Source: Pseudomonas bananamidigenes | GTDB lineage: Bacteria; Pseudomonadota; Gammaproteobacteria; Pseudomonadales; Pseudomonadaceae | DNA: 32,804 nt | Direction: 5' to 3' | NCBI RefSeq assembly: GCF_001679645.1 | Contig: NZ_LRUN01000077.1 | Span: forward strand, 1 to 32,804 | Shown here: in pieces, positions 6,745-13,789 of the stretch | Layout of the letters: each line of letters opens with the position of its first letter | How positions within the stretch are numbered: position 1 is the stretch's first letter | Position numbers and translations under genes: made by a program | The notes under the pieces: generated by a model | Database searches by the model: none | Seen by the model: the letters and a program-made list of their open reading frames with translations, nothing else | What the model was told of the DNA's origin: nothing

Positions 6745-7470
6745 TCAGGACGCCTCCTTCACTTTTGTTGCATTGCCCTGGGCCGCAGCCTTGTGCGCGG
6801 TCGGGTGGATCAGCACGCGGAACGCACTCTTTTGCGCCAGGCTGTAGAAGTCATGGGCAAAGTCGTCCAGGTCCGCCGCCGTCAGTTTCAGACGACGCAA
6901 AAAGTAGTTGTAAACCAGCACCGCCGGTACCGCGACCGCAATCCCCACACCGGTGGCGACCAGCGCTGCACCGATGGGACCGGCCACCGTTTCCAGACTC
7001 GCCGAGCCCGCCGCGCTGATGCCTTTCAACGCTTCCATGATTCCCCACACCGTGCCGAACAGACCAATGAACGGCGAGGTGCTGCCAATACTGGCGACCA
7101 CCGCCAGACCGGTTTCCAGCGAACGGCGCTCGCGCACGATCTGCTGGCGCAAGGCACGTTCGAGGCGGTCCTGATGGTTGATCGCCTGGCTCAGGTCATT
7201 GGCCTGCGGCGCCTCGCCCACCTGAATCGCCGCGTAACCGGCCTGTGCCACCCGCGCTGCCGCGCCGGGCTGGGTTTCGCTCAACTCGGCGGCGGAGTCC
7301 AGACTCGACGCCGCCCAGAAGCGTTTGTGAAATTTGCGGTCCTGCGCCTTCAACCGACCGAACTGCACAGCCTTGAGCAATGCCAGGCCCCAGGTGGCGA
7401 CAGAGAAGACCACCAGCAGCCAGATCACCGCGCTTTCGATGGATTCCAGTGGAGATGCCAGTAACGTCAT
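6745..7470 (-). CDS. exbB: MotA/TolQ/ExbB proton channel protein ExbB
   Basis: Inner-membrane proton channel subunit, 241 aa. Three hydrophobic segments are seen: about 14-33, 121-143 and 163-188, with the large cytoplasmic loop between the first two. Conserved stretches are 'GLAVVASIGSTSPFIGLFGTVWGIMEAL' (given here as a region, 121-148) and 'GPIGAALVATGVGIAVAVPA' at 164-183. GAGGGAA precedes the ATG. It lies 45 bp after tonB and abuts exbD. A Tol-system TolQ is less likely because tolA, tolB and pal are absent. Confidence 0.95.
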   Translation of the reverse strand: MTLLASPLESIESAVIWLLVVFSVATWGLALLKAVQFGRLKAQDRKFHKRFWAASSLDSAAELSETQPGAAARVAQAGYAAIQVGEAPQANDLSQAINHQDRLERALRQQIVRERRSLETGLAVVASIGSTSPFIGLFGTVWGIMEALKGISAAGSASLETVAGPIGAALVATGVGIAVAVPAVLVYNYFLRRLKLTAADLDDFAHDFYSLAQKSAFRVLIHPTAHKAAAQGNATKVKEAS

Positions 7471-7515
7471 GATGTGTTCCCTCGTGTAAACATTTCGCGC
7501 GAATTTGGTTTCGGT

Positions 7516-8328
7516 TTAGTGAATCTTGAAATCGATGGGCACGCTGACCCAGCCGTCCTGGGCTACATCACCCTGCTTGGCCGGCACAAAGCTCCAGCGC
7601 TTCACGGCATCCAGCGCCGCGTCGTCGAGCTGTTGCCGGCCACTGCTTTTCTGAATCTGGATCTCGCCCGGTTTGCCACTGGCCAATACGTGCACCCGCA
7701 GCAGCACCGTGCCTTCCCAGCCGCGACGCTGGGCCAGTGACGGATACTCCGGCGCCGGGTTCTTCAGGTACGCGGCGTTGGCCGAGGCCGGTGTCACCGG
7801 AGCCGGCGCCGGTGGTGCAGGTGGCGCAGGCGCGGCGACCGGAGCGGCTGGTTGTGGCGGAGCCGGTGGTTGCTCGACCGCTTTGGGCGCCGGTTTCGGC
7901 ACGGGTTTGGCGACCGGTTTCGGTTTGGGAATCGGCTTCGGTTTTGGCGGCGGCTTGGTTGCCAGTTCGTCCTCCACCGGCGGCGGAGGCTCGACCACAG
8001 GTGCCGGTGGCGGCGGTACAACCTCTGGCGGCGCCGGAGGTGCCGGGCGCGAAAATTCGATGGTCATCGGTGGAATTTCCGGCGGCACGATTGGCAGCGC
8101 CGGCGTCGGATGCTGGTTGATCCAGTAAATCACCGCGCCATGCACCACCAGCGCCAGAACGCCGAGCAGTATCGTTTCGCGGCGGTTCAGAATGCCCTTG
8201 GGCGCCCGCTGCAAACGCTGCTGCCCCAACGGCACGCGATGGGGCCGGCCGAGATCGACCAACTCGCCGCTCGGCGCCTGGCGCCATAGCACCTCCTGTG
8301 CACTGGCGGCGGTCTGGACATTACCCAT
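7516..8328 (-). CDS. tonB: Energy transducer TonB
   Basis: 270-aa protein that carries proton-motive energy from ExbB-ExbD to outer-membrane receptors. A cytoplasmic part of about 50 residues precedes the single membrane helix (52-70), which holds the key His63. A Pro/Ala/Lys-rich spacer spans about 78-180, with 'PKPKPIPKPKP' type repeats. The C-terminal TonB domain (185-270) contains 'PAPEYPSLAQRRGWEG' and 'WSFVPAK'. The frame extends to 8415, but the ATG at 8328 has AGGGAG eight bases upstream. A 50-residue cytoplasmic extension is longer than in E. coli TonB, though extended forms exist in Pseudomonas. It heads tonB-exbB-exbD and faces the receptor operon, which it may serve. Confidence 0.93.
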   Translation of the reverse strand: MGNVQTAASAQEVLWRQAPSGELVDLGRPHRVPLGQQRLQRAPKGILNRRETILLGVLALVVHGAVIYWINQHPTPALPIVPPEIPPMTIEFSRPAPPAPPEVVPPPPAPVVEPPPPVEDELATKPPPKPKPIPKPKPVAKPVPKPAPKAVEQPPAPPQPAAPVAAPAPPAPPAPAPVTPASANAAYLKNPAPEYPSLAQRRGWEGTVLLRVHVLASGKPGEIQIQKSSGRQQLDDAALDAVKRWSFVPAKQGDVAQDGWVSVPIDFKIH

Positions 8329-8650
8329 TGATTGACTCCCTGCGGTCTCTTTGCGTTTTTTCGCGTAGCCGATTCGCCGTTTGTTGAAGCCCCCACGGCG
8401 TGATCGATGGGTCAATCATTGGGCTGGATGCTTATCTCCGAAAGTAATCTTTCATGTTATGAATAGACGCTTATGGAATATAAGAAACGATCATTTCCGC
8501 CAAAGCCACGGCCCGCAAGGCTTTCAGCGATTGGCCGGAATCGACATGCTTTCCCGGCATAAAAAGTATTCGTTCAAGGCATCGAGTTATCGATGAACCG
8601 GCGCCAACGGATAGCAAGGTGACAGGTAACAAACTTTTCAAAGGACAAAC
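8329..8650. promoter_or_regulatory. tonB upstream region with CTTAT-GGAAT-ATAAG dyad
   Basis: No gene is visible here. The clearest signal is a perfect inverted repeat CTTAT-N5-ATAAG at 8470-8484, about 140 bp before the tonB start. I looked for a Fur box (GATAATGATAATCATTATC) and did not see one, which is notable because many tonB operons are iron-regulated. The dyad could bind a LysR-type regulator. Confidence 0.35.
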
Positions 8651-8651
8651 A

Positions 8652-8686
8652 AAAAAGCCGATACATGTTTAATGCATCGGCTTTTG
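8652..8686 (-). terminator. Terminator after the receptor-arylsulfotransferase operon
   Basis: AAAAGCCGAT (8654-8663) pairs with ATCGGCTTTT (8677-8686). On the minus strand the stem ends in a run of six T. It stands 165 bp after the arylsulfotransferase stop; between them I see no convincing gene. The plus strand also ends in four T, so it may be bidirectional. Confidence 0.75.
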
Positions 8687-8850
8687 CTTCACAGATTTTC
8701 TTATTGCCTCACACACTCTCCGGCCAGAACGAGCCGATACGACCAAGTGGGTGAACGAACTCGCCGCGTAAACTCAACCGTCCAACGAATTTGCAACGGG
8801 CATCATTCAAGTCGCGCACAACTTGATGCAAATTTGAACAGCGTTGATAA

Positions 8851-10194
8851 CTAACGACTGGCACTGGTCTGCTGCCCCCCGATGGCTGGCGCAATCACCG
8901 CGGTTTCCGAACGCGGCGTCCCTGCCGGCACCCAGTCATAACTTACAGGCAGAGCCCGATAGACCCAGTTGCTGATCGCGTCGCTGCCCGGTGCCTTGCC
9001 CAGATAGGGGCTGACGTATTCCCAGACGTTTTCGCCGCTGGCCGTCACCTGGAAGAACCGCCCGTTCATGCCTTCGTCGATCAGCGTATTGCCGTTGGGC
9101 AAACGTCGCGCACTGCTGATGAACGAGCTGTAGAACGCCCATCCCGGCTGCTTTGAATTGGCCGCGCTGTACTGCCAGACGATTTCATTTTTCAACGGGT
9201 CGATCTCCAGCACCCGCGAGCCGGAAATCAGACCCAGCGTGACGTTCGGATAGCCCGCCGAACCCTGATTGTCGAACACCAGCAGATTGCCGGCGCCGGG
9301 TAATCCCGCCGGGATGATATGCGCGTCATGCTGGCCGACGAACTGGTCCACCGGGCGTGGAATCTGCTGCGCGGTTTTCGGATTGGCCAGCGGCAGGTTC
9401 GGCCCGAGGCGCCACACCACTTTGCCGCTGTGTTTGTCGATGATCGCGATGAAGTTCGCGTTGCGCGAATCGATCAGCAGGTTGTCCGGGTTGAAGCGTT
9501 TGTCGCCGGCATCGAACCACTTGTTCGGCCCGACCAGGCTGAGGTTGTTGATGTGCAGGTAATCGGGATTTTCGCTGGCACGCACCAGCTTCAATTGCTC
9601 GGCAGTGAAACCGAATTCGTTCAAGTGATCCGACGCCAGCCACTGCCACTTCACCTCGCCCGCAGGGCTGACTTCGTAGATCGCATCGTCGATCACCTCG
9701 GGCACTTTGAAGCCTTTGACCTTGTGCACCTTGTTCGCCAGCACCACGGTGTTGCCGTTGCTCAGGCGACGCTGATCGTGATGCTGTTGCGCGGCACCAC
9801 CGGGGGCCTTGTCGCCCCACTGCCAGACGACTTTGCCGTCCCAATCCAGCTCGCCGACGCTCTGGTTGCCGAGGCCGTTGCCGGCGGAACCGAGCTTGCC
9901 CGGATCCTTTTCGCTCAGTTGCAGCAACACATGGCCGCGCTCGCCACCCACCAGTTGCGGGTCGATGATCGCCGAGGGAAAACCTGATTGCGGCCAGTTC
10001 TTGACCTCGTTGCCGTTCATGTCGATCAGGTGCGTCTGCTTGTCGGCACCGCTGAAGATCACATATTGATTGAAGGCTTTGGCCGGGTCGTAACGGGTGA
10101 CGCCGGTAGGGTAGACACTGGGCGCGGCGAGCGCCCCGGCACTGAGCACTGCGCCGGACAACAACACCGGTAAAGCGGTTTTGATGCGCAACAT
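8851..10194 (-). CDS. Secreted arylsulfotransferase (ASST) family protein
   Basis: 447 aa, with a Sec signal peptide ending near residue 23 (ALA-AP), so it should act in the periplasm. ASST enzymes move a sulfuryl group from one phenolic sulfate ester to another phenol through a sulfohistidine. Family signs are repeated propeller blades 'RLSNGNTVVLANKV' (143-156) and 'RRLPNGNTLIDEG' (363-375), and His-rich sites 'QQHHDQRR' (136-143) and 'GQHDAHIIP' (288-296). I cannot say which His is the catalytic one. The gene begins 23 bp after the TonB-dependent receptor and is in the same operon, linking it to uptake of sulfate esters. The sequence matches the wide arylsulfotransferase superfamily; activity is inferred. 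Confidence 0.8.
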   Translation of the reverse strand: MLRIKTALPVLLSGAVLSAGALAAPSVYPTGVTRYDPAKAFNQYVIFSGADKQTHLIDMNGNEVKNWPQSGFPSAIIDPQLVGGERGHVLLQLSEKDPGKLGSAGNGLGNQSVGELDWDGKVVWQWGDKAPGGAAQQHHDQRRLSNGNTVVLANKVHKVKGFKVPEVIDDAIYEVSPAGEVKWQWLASDHLNEFGFTAEQLKLVRASENPDYLHINNLSLVGPNKWFDAGDKRFNPDNLLIDSRNANFIAIIDKHSGKVVWRLGPNLPLANPKTAQQIPRPVDQFVGQHDAHIIPAGLPGAGNLLVFDNQGSAGYPNVTLGLISGSRVLEIDPLKNEIVWQYSAANSKQPGWAFYSSFISSARRLPNGNTLIDEGMNGRFFQVTASGENVWEYVSPYLGKAPGSDAISNWVYRALPVSYDWVPAGTPRSETAVIAPAIGGQQTSASR

Positions 10195-10217
10195 GATGCA
10201 GCTCCTTGAAGGATCGA

Positions 10218-12578
10218 TCAGAAGTCGTAGCGACCGGTGACGCCGAGGGTGCGCGGCGTGCCGAGCAGGCCTTCATAACCGCCGTTGCCGCCGGTCCACA
10301 GGGTCGTGTAGTAGGTTTTGTCGAAGGCGTTTTTCAGCCACAGCGAGACGTCCCACTGACCCTGATTGAAATCGCCGCGCAGGCCGGTGGAGAGGTTGAC
10401 CACCGCGTAACTCGGGATCTGGCCGTAGTCGGAATCCTCGACCGTGCCGACTGCCTTGGAGCGGAACGCATAACTGGCCGTGACATACGGTTGCAGGCCG
10501 TTGGCCAGATTCCATTCGTACTTGCCGTTGGCGTTGCCGATCCATTTCGAGGCGCCGACGACCTGATGACCACTGAGGTCGCAAGAGGCCGGAGCCCTCG
10601 GCGCCAGACTGACTTCCGGCGGGCACGGCGCATCCTTGTACGAGAGGTAGCTGACATCGTTGAACGAGCCGTTGAAGTTCAACGTCAGGCCGCGCAGCGG
10701 GATCACGGTGCTTTCGAATTCCACGCCACGGGAGCGCACTGAACCGGCGTTGGTCAGGTACTGCACGCGGTTGACGTCATCGTAGGCATTGGTCTGGTAG
10801 GCGTTGACCTGGGTCCAGAACAGGTTGGCGTTGAGCTGCAGGCGGCGGTCCCACAAAGTGCTCTTGAAGCCGAGTTCGGCGTTATTGGCGCGCTCGGTGC
10901 CGATCAGCAGCGAGTCGGCGCCGGCAGTCGGGGCCGAACCGACCACGAGGTTGACTCCGCCGGATTTTTCACCGTGGGACAGTGTGGCGTAGCCGAGCAG
11001 ATCATCGGTGATGCGATAGCTGAGATTGAGCAATCCGGACGGGCTGGAGCTGTACTGATTCAGATCACCGGAATCGTAGGCGCCGGTCCGGCCGCGTCGC
11101 GCGGTGGCAGCGGCGCCGGTGACCGTAGCGCCACCGACCGGCGCGTCGCGATTGACCCACGCGTTCTTCTCTTCATAGGTGCCACGTACCCCGGCGGTGA
11201 AATCCAGGCGCGGGGTGAGGTGCCAGGTGCCTTGGGCGAACAGCGCAAAACTGTCGGTCTTGATGTGGCCGCGACCGACGCTGCCGACATTGGCCAGGGC
11301 ACCCCGTGGCGTGCCGTTCCAGATGTCGGCCTGGGGGCCGTAATAGGCGAAGGATTTGTTGTCCAGGTCCGAGCCGAAGTAGTACGCGCCGAGCACGTAA
11401 TCGAAGGACTCGCCCTTGGGCGACGCCAGGCGAAATTCCTGGGAATACTGCTTGTCCTCTACCGAAACACCCGCGTTGTAGGTCGCCGCGACATTGAGAC
11501 CGTCGTCGTTGGCCGGGGTGAAGTTCCAGTAACGGTAGGAACTGATCGAGGTCAGGGTGAAGTCGCTTGGCAGCGTCCAGTTGGCTTCCACCGAGGTGCC
11601 GCCCTGATGCACGGTGACGTGCTGGTCATTGTCCAGATTGACCTTGCGGTGCGATCCGTTGACCAGCGTCGCACCGGCAGCATTGGCCCGGGACTGGTAG
11701 AGATTGACGCCGTTGATGGTCGGCCCGGTGTTGTACAGCACGCGAGTACCGGCGCTGGAATCTTCTTCGTTGTAGTCACCGATCCAGCGCAGATTGAAGT
11801 TCTCGTTGGGCTTGAACAACAGCTGCGCCCGGAAGCCGTCGCGGGAACCGCCGTTGAGGTCATGGCCGTTGAATTCGTTTTTGATGTCGCCGTCGCTGCG
11901 GGTGCGATAAGCGGAAATGCGCCCGGCCAGCTGATCGTTGAGCGGCCCGGAAAGCGTGCCCTTGGTCTGGAAGTAACCGTCCTCACCGACCGAGGTTTCA
12001 ATGCTGCGCTCCGGGGTGAAACTCGGCGCCCGGGTACTGATGTTGATCACCCCGGCAGTGGTGTTCTTGCCGAACAATGTCCCTTGCGGCCCGCGCAGGA
12101 CTTCAAGCTGTTCGATGTCCATCAGATCGAACACCGCCATCCCCGGACGGCCCAGATAAACGTTGTCGATGTACAGCCCGACGCTGCCTTCCAGGCCATC
12201 GCTGGCCGGGTTGTTGCCCAGGCCGCGGATCGACACGCTGGACTGGCGCGCATGCATGTAGGCGACGTTGACGCTGGGCACCAGTTGTTGCAGATCCTGG
12301 ATGCGATAGACCCGCTGCGTCTCCAGAGTCTGGCCGCTGACCACACTCATCGGCGTCGGCACGTCCTGAGAACTTTCTTCGCGACGGCGGGTGGTGACGG
12401 TCACGGTTTCCAGTTGCGAAGTGGCGGTCGCGGTTTTGCCTGTTGGTGCCGGGACAGGCGTTTGGGCTTCATCGGCGTAACCCTGATTCCAACTGGCACT
12501 CCCCGCCAGCAACAGGGCCAGGGGCAGACGTTTGAGCCGTCGTGGCGGCGGCGGTGAAGCGAGGTGCAACGGACTCAT
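10218..12578 (-). CDS. TonB-dependent outer-membrane receptor, probable sulfate-ester receptor
   Basis: 786 aa from the ATG at 12578 (AGGAG seven bases before); an 11-codon upstream extension has no ribosome site. A signal peptide covers about 1-36. 'LETVTVTTRR' (56-65) fits a TonB box. The plug domain follows (68-180) with 'VPTPMSVVSG', 'VSIRGLG', 'EVLRGPQGTLFGKNTTAGVINI'. The beta-barrel fills the rest and ends in Tyr-Asp-Phe, the usual terminal aromatic of outer-membrane barrels. It resembles FecA/FyuA-like receptors in general form, but its neighbours (arylsulfotransferase, LysR, sulfatases) argue for organosulfur and not iron uptake. I recall a TonB-dependent receptor being linked to sulfate-ester genes in P. 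putida S-313; this could be its counterpart. Confidence 0.88.
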   Translation of the reverse strand: MSPLHLASPPPPRRLKRLPLALLLAGSASWNQGYADEAQTPVPAPTGKTATATSQLETVTVTTRRREESSQDVPTPMSVVSGQTLETQRVYRIQDLQQLVPSVNVAYMHARQSSVSIRGLGNNPASDGLEGSVGLYIDNVYLGRPGMAVFDLMDIEQLEVLRGPQGTLFGKNTTAGVINISTRAPSFTPERSIETSVGEDGYFQTKGTLSGPLNDQLAGRISAYRTRSDGDIKNEFNGHDLNGGSRDGFRAQLLFKPNENFNLRWIGDYNEEDSSAGTRVLYNTGPTINGVNLYQSRANAAGATLVNGSHRKVNLDNDQHVTVHQGGTSVEANWTLPSDFTLTSISSYRYWNFTPANDDGLNVAATYNAGVSVEDKQYSQEFRLASPKGESFDYVLGAYYFGSDLDNKSFAYYGPQADIWNGTPRGALANVGSVGRGHIKTDSFALFAQGTWHLTPRLDFTAGVRGTYEEKNAWVNRDAPVGGATVTGAAATARRGRTGAYDSGDLNQYSSSPSGLLNLSYRITDDLLGYATLSHGEKSGGVNLVVGSAPTAGADSLLIGTERANNAELGFKSTLWDRRLQLNANLFWTQVNAYQTNAYDDVNRVQYLTNAGSVRSRGVEFESTVIPLRGLTLNFNGSFNDVSYLSYKDAPCPPEVSLAPRAPASCDLSGHQVVGASKWIGNANGKYEWNLANGLQPYVTASYAFRSKAVGTVEDSDYGQIPSYAVVNLSTGLRGDFNQGQWDVSLWLKNAFDKTYYTTLWTGGNGGYEGLLGTPRTLGVTGRYDF

Positions 12579-12743
12579 GGGACTGCTCCTGGTCAAAAAA
12601 CACGCAGACATCTTCTGTGCCGCATATTCTTTAAAGTTATTTATTTATGTTTTTACAAAGATTTACTGCATAAGAGATTGCCTTTATAAGGAGTCGACCT
12701 AATGCATATCCAATGCATTTCCCGGATATTTTTTATGTGAAAA
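12579..12743. promoter_or_regulatory. Divergent control region between the receptor operon and LysR gene, with three ATGCAT motifs
   Basis: ATGCAT occurs at 12702-12707, 12713-12718 and 12744-12749. The first two form a dyad ATGCAT-ATCCA-ATGCAT. The ten-base word AATGCATATC is repeated exactly at 12701-12710 and 12743-12752, the second copy covering the LysR start codon. This layout suits autoregulation by a LysR protein that also controls the receptor operon. On the minus strand a loose promoter (TTGTAA, 17 bp, TTTAAA) lies nearer to the receptor. Confidence 0.55.
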
Positions 12744-13688
12744 ATGCATATCGACTTGCGCCAACTCCGTCATTTCATCGCCCTTGCCGAACAACGCAGC
12801 TTCGTCGCCGGCGCGCAGGCGGTGAACCTGTCGCAGTCGGCGTTCAGCCGCAGTATCCAGGCGCTGGAACATAGCGTCGGCTGCCAGTTGGTGGATCGCG
12901 GACGCAAGGATTTGCCGCCGACCAAACAGGGTCAGGTGCTGCTCGAACATGCACGGCGACTGGTCAGCGGCGCACAGCAAATGGCCAACGAGATCAGCCA
13001 GTTCAACGGGCTGGAGGCAGGAGAGCTGCGCTTCGGTTGCGGCCCGGCGCCGGCAGCCGGGTTGATCCCCCGAGCCATCGGCGCCTTCATCGGTCGCTAC
13101 CCGAAAGCGCGCGTGCAATTTCAGGTCGACGACTGGCAAAGCCTGAGTAAAAGGTTGTTGAGCGAAGAGTTCGAATTCTTTGTCGCCGACACCCGGCATT
13201 TCGAGGCGGATCCGGATTACCTCACACATCGGCTGCGGCCACGCAAATGGCATTTCTGCTGCCGTGCCGGGCATCCGCTGACCGATCTGGATCAGGTCAC
13301 GGCAGAACAATTGATGAGCTATCCACTGGCCGTGAGCATTCGTCCGCCGAACCTGCGCAAGGTCATTGTCGACCTCAGCGGCCGGCCCGATTTCATCCCG
13401 AACGTGGAGTGTGAAAACAGCGCCAGCCTGCTAGGCGTGGTGCTGCGCTCCGATGCGATCGGCATCGTCGGTGCCTATTCGGATGCGCTGCATCAGGCAC
13501 GGGGCGAACTGGTGTGTTTGAAAATCGAGGGGTTGGCGGAGGATCTCGAGGAGCTGTACACCCGTTACGGAATTGTCAGCCGCGCCGGGTATCGGCTGTC
13601 GCCGCTGGCCGAGGCGATGATCGAACAGATCAAGACAATTGATGCGGTGGAAGAGGAGGTGTGTTCACTGGCGAACCTCGCCGTCTGA
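12744..13688 (+). CDS. LysR-family transcriptional regulator, sulfate-ester associated (paralogue 1)
   Basis: 314 aa. N-terminal helix-turn-helix at about 4-63 ('LRQLRHFIALAEQRSF', 'LSQSAFSRSIQALEHSVG') and a LysR substrate domain from about 92. The protein is clearly paralogous to the LysR at 16590-17510: shared blocks are 'FGCGPAPA', 'FQVD', 'EFFVAD/IADxRHFExDP', 'LSGR', 'RYGIVSR/RCGIVSR' and 'G(Y/F)RLSP'. The start is forced by a stop just upstream (ATG-TGA at 12735) and lacks a good ribosome site. It is divergent from the receptor operon and 101 bp before a sulfatase gene. SftR of P. putida is a LysR regulator of sulfate-ester genes; this may be a relative. Confidence 0.92.
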   Translation: MHIDLRQLRHFIALAEQRSFVAGAQAVNLSQSAFSRSIQALEHSVGCQLVDRGRKDLPPTKQGQVLLEHARRLVSGAQQMANEISQFNGLEAGELRFGCGPAPAAGLIPRAIGAFIGRYPKARVQFQVDDWQSLSKRLLSEEFEFFVADTRHFEADPDYLTHRLRPRKWHFCCRAGHPLTDLDQVTAEQLMSYPLAVSIRPPNLRKVIVDLSGRPDFIPNVECENSASLLGVVLRSDAIGIVGAYSDALHQARGELVCLKIEGLAEDLEELYTRYGIVSRAGYRLSPLAEAMIEQIKTIDAVEEEVCSLANLAV

Positions 13689-13690
13689 GT

Positions 13691-13727
13691 TCATGCGTTT
13701 CATGCATCACACGCATTCCCCGAATGC
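13691..13727. promoter_or_regulatory. Double dyad upstream of the sulfatase gene
   Basis: Just after the LysR stop are ATGCGT-TTC-ATGCAT (13693-13707) and a perfect dyad GCATTC-CCC-GAATGC (13713-13727). The first has the same 6-3-6 spacing as ATGCAT-TGG-ATGCGT upstream of atsB (18731-18745). They are placed for control of the sulfatase gene starting at 13790. Confidence 0.45.
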
Positions 13728-13789
13728 ACTTGCCGAACACCGTCTCCGAAAGCGAAAAAACTCACCTGTCTTTCTGACCGGTGAACCCT

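Noticed and set aside
8329..8650. Fur box upstream of tonB
   Set aside because: No acceptable match to GATAATGATAATCATTATC was found on either strand.
8672..8894. Short frames on both strands after the arylsulfotransferase
   Set aside because: They overlap the terminator hairpin or the gene end, with no ribosome site or recognisable motif.
10974..12557. Long plus-strand open frame of 527 codons
   Set aside because: It is antisense to the TonB-dependent receptor; its Gly/Val/Arg-rich translation has no family feature, and GC-rich genes often leave open antisense frames.
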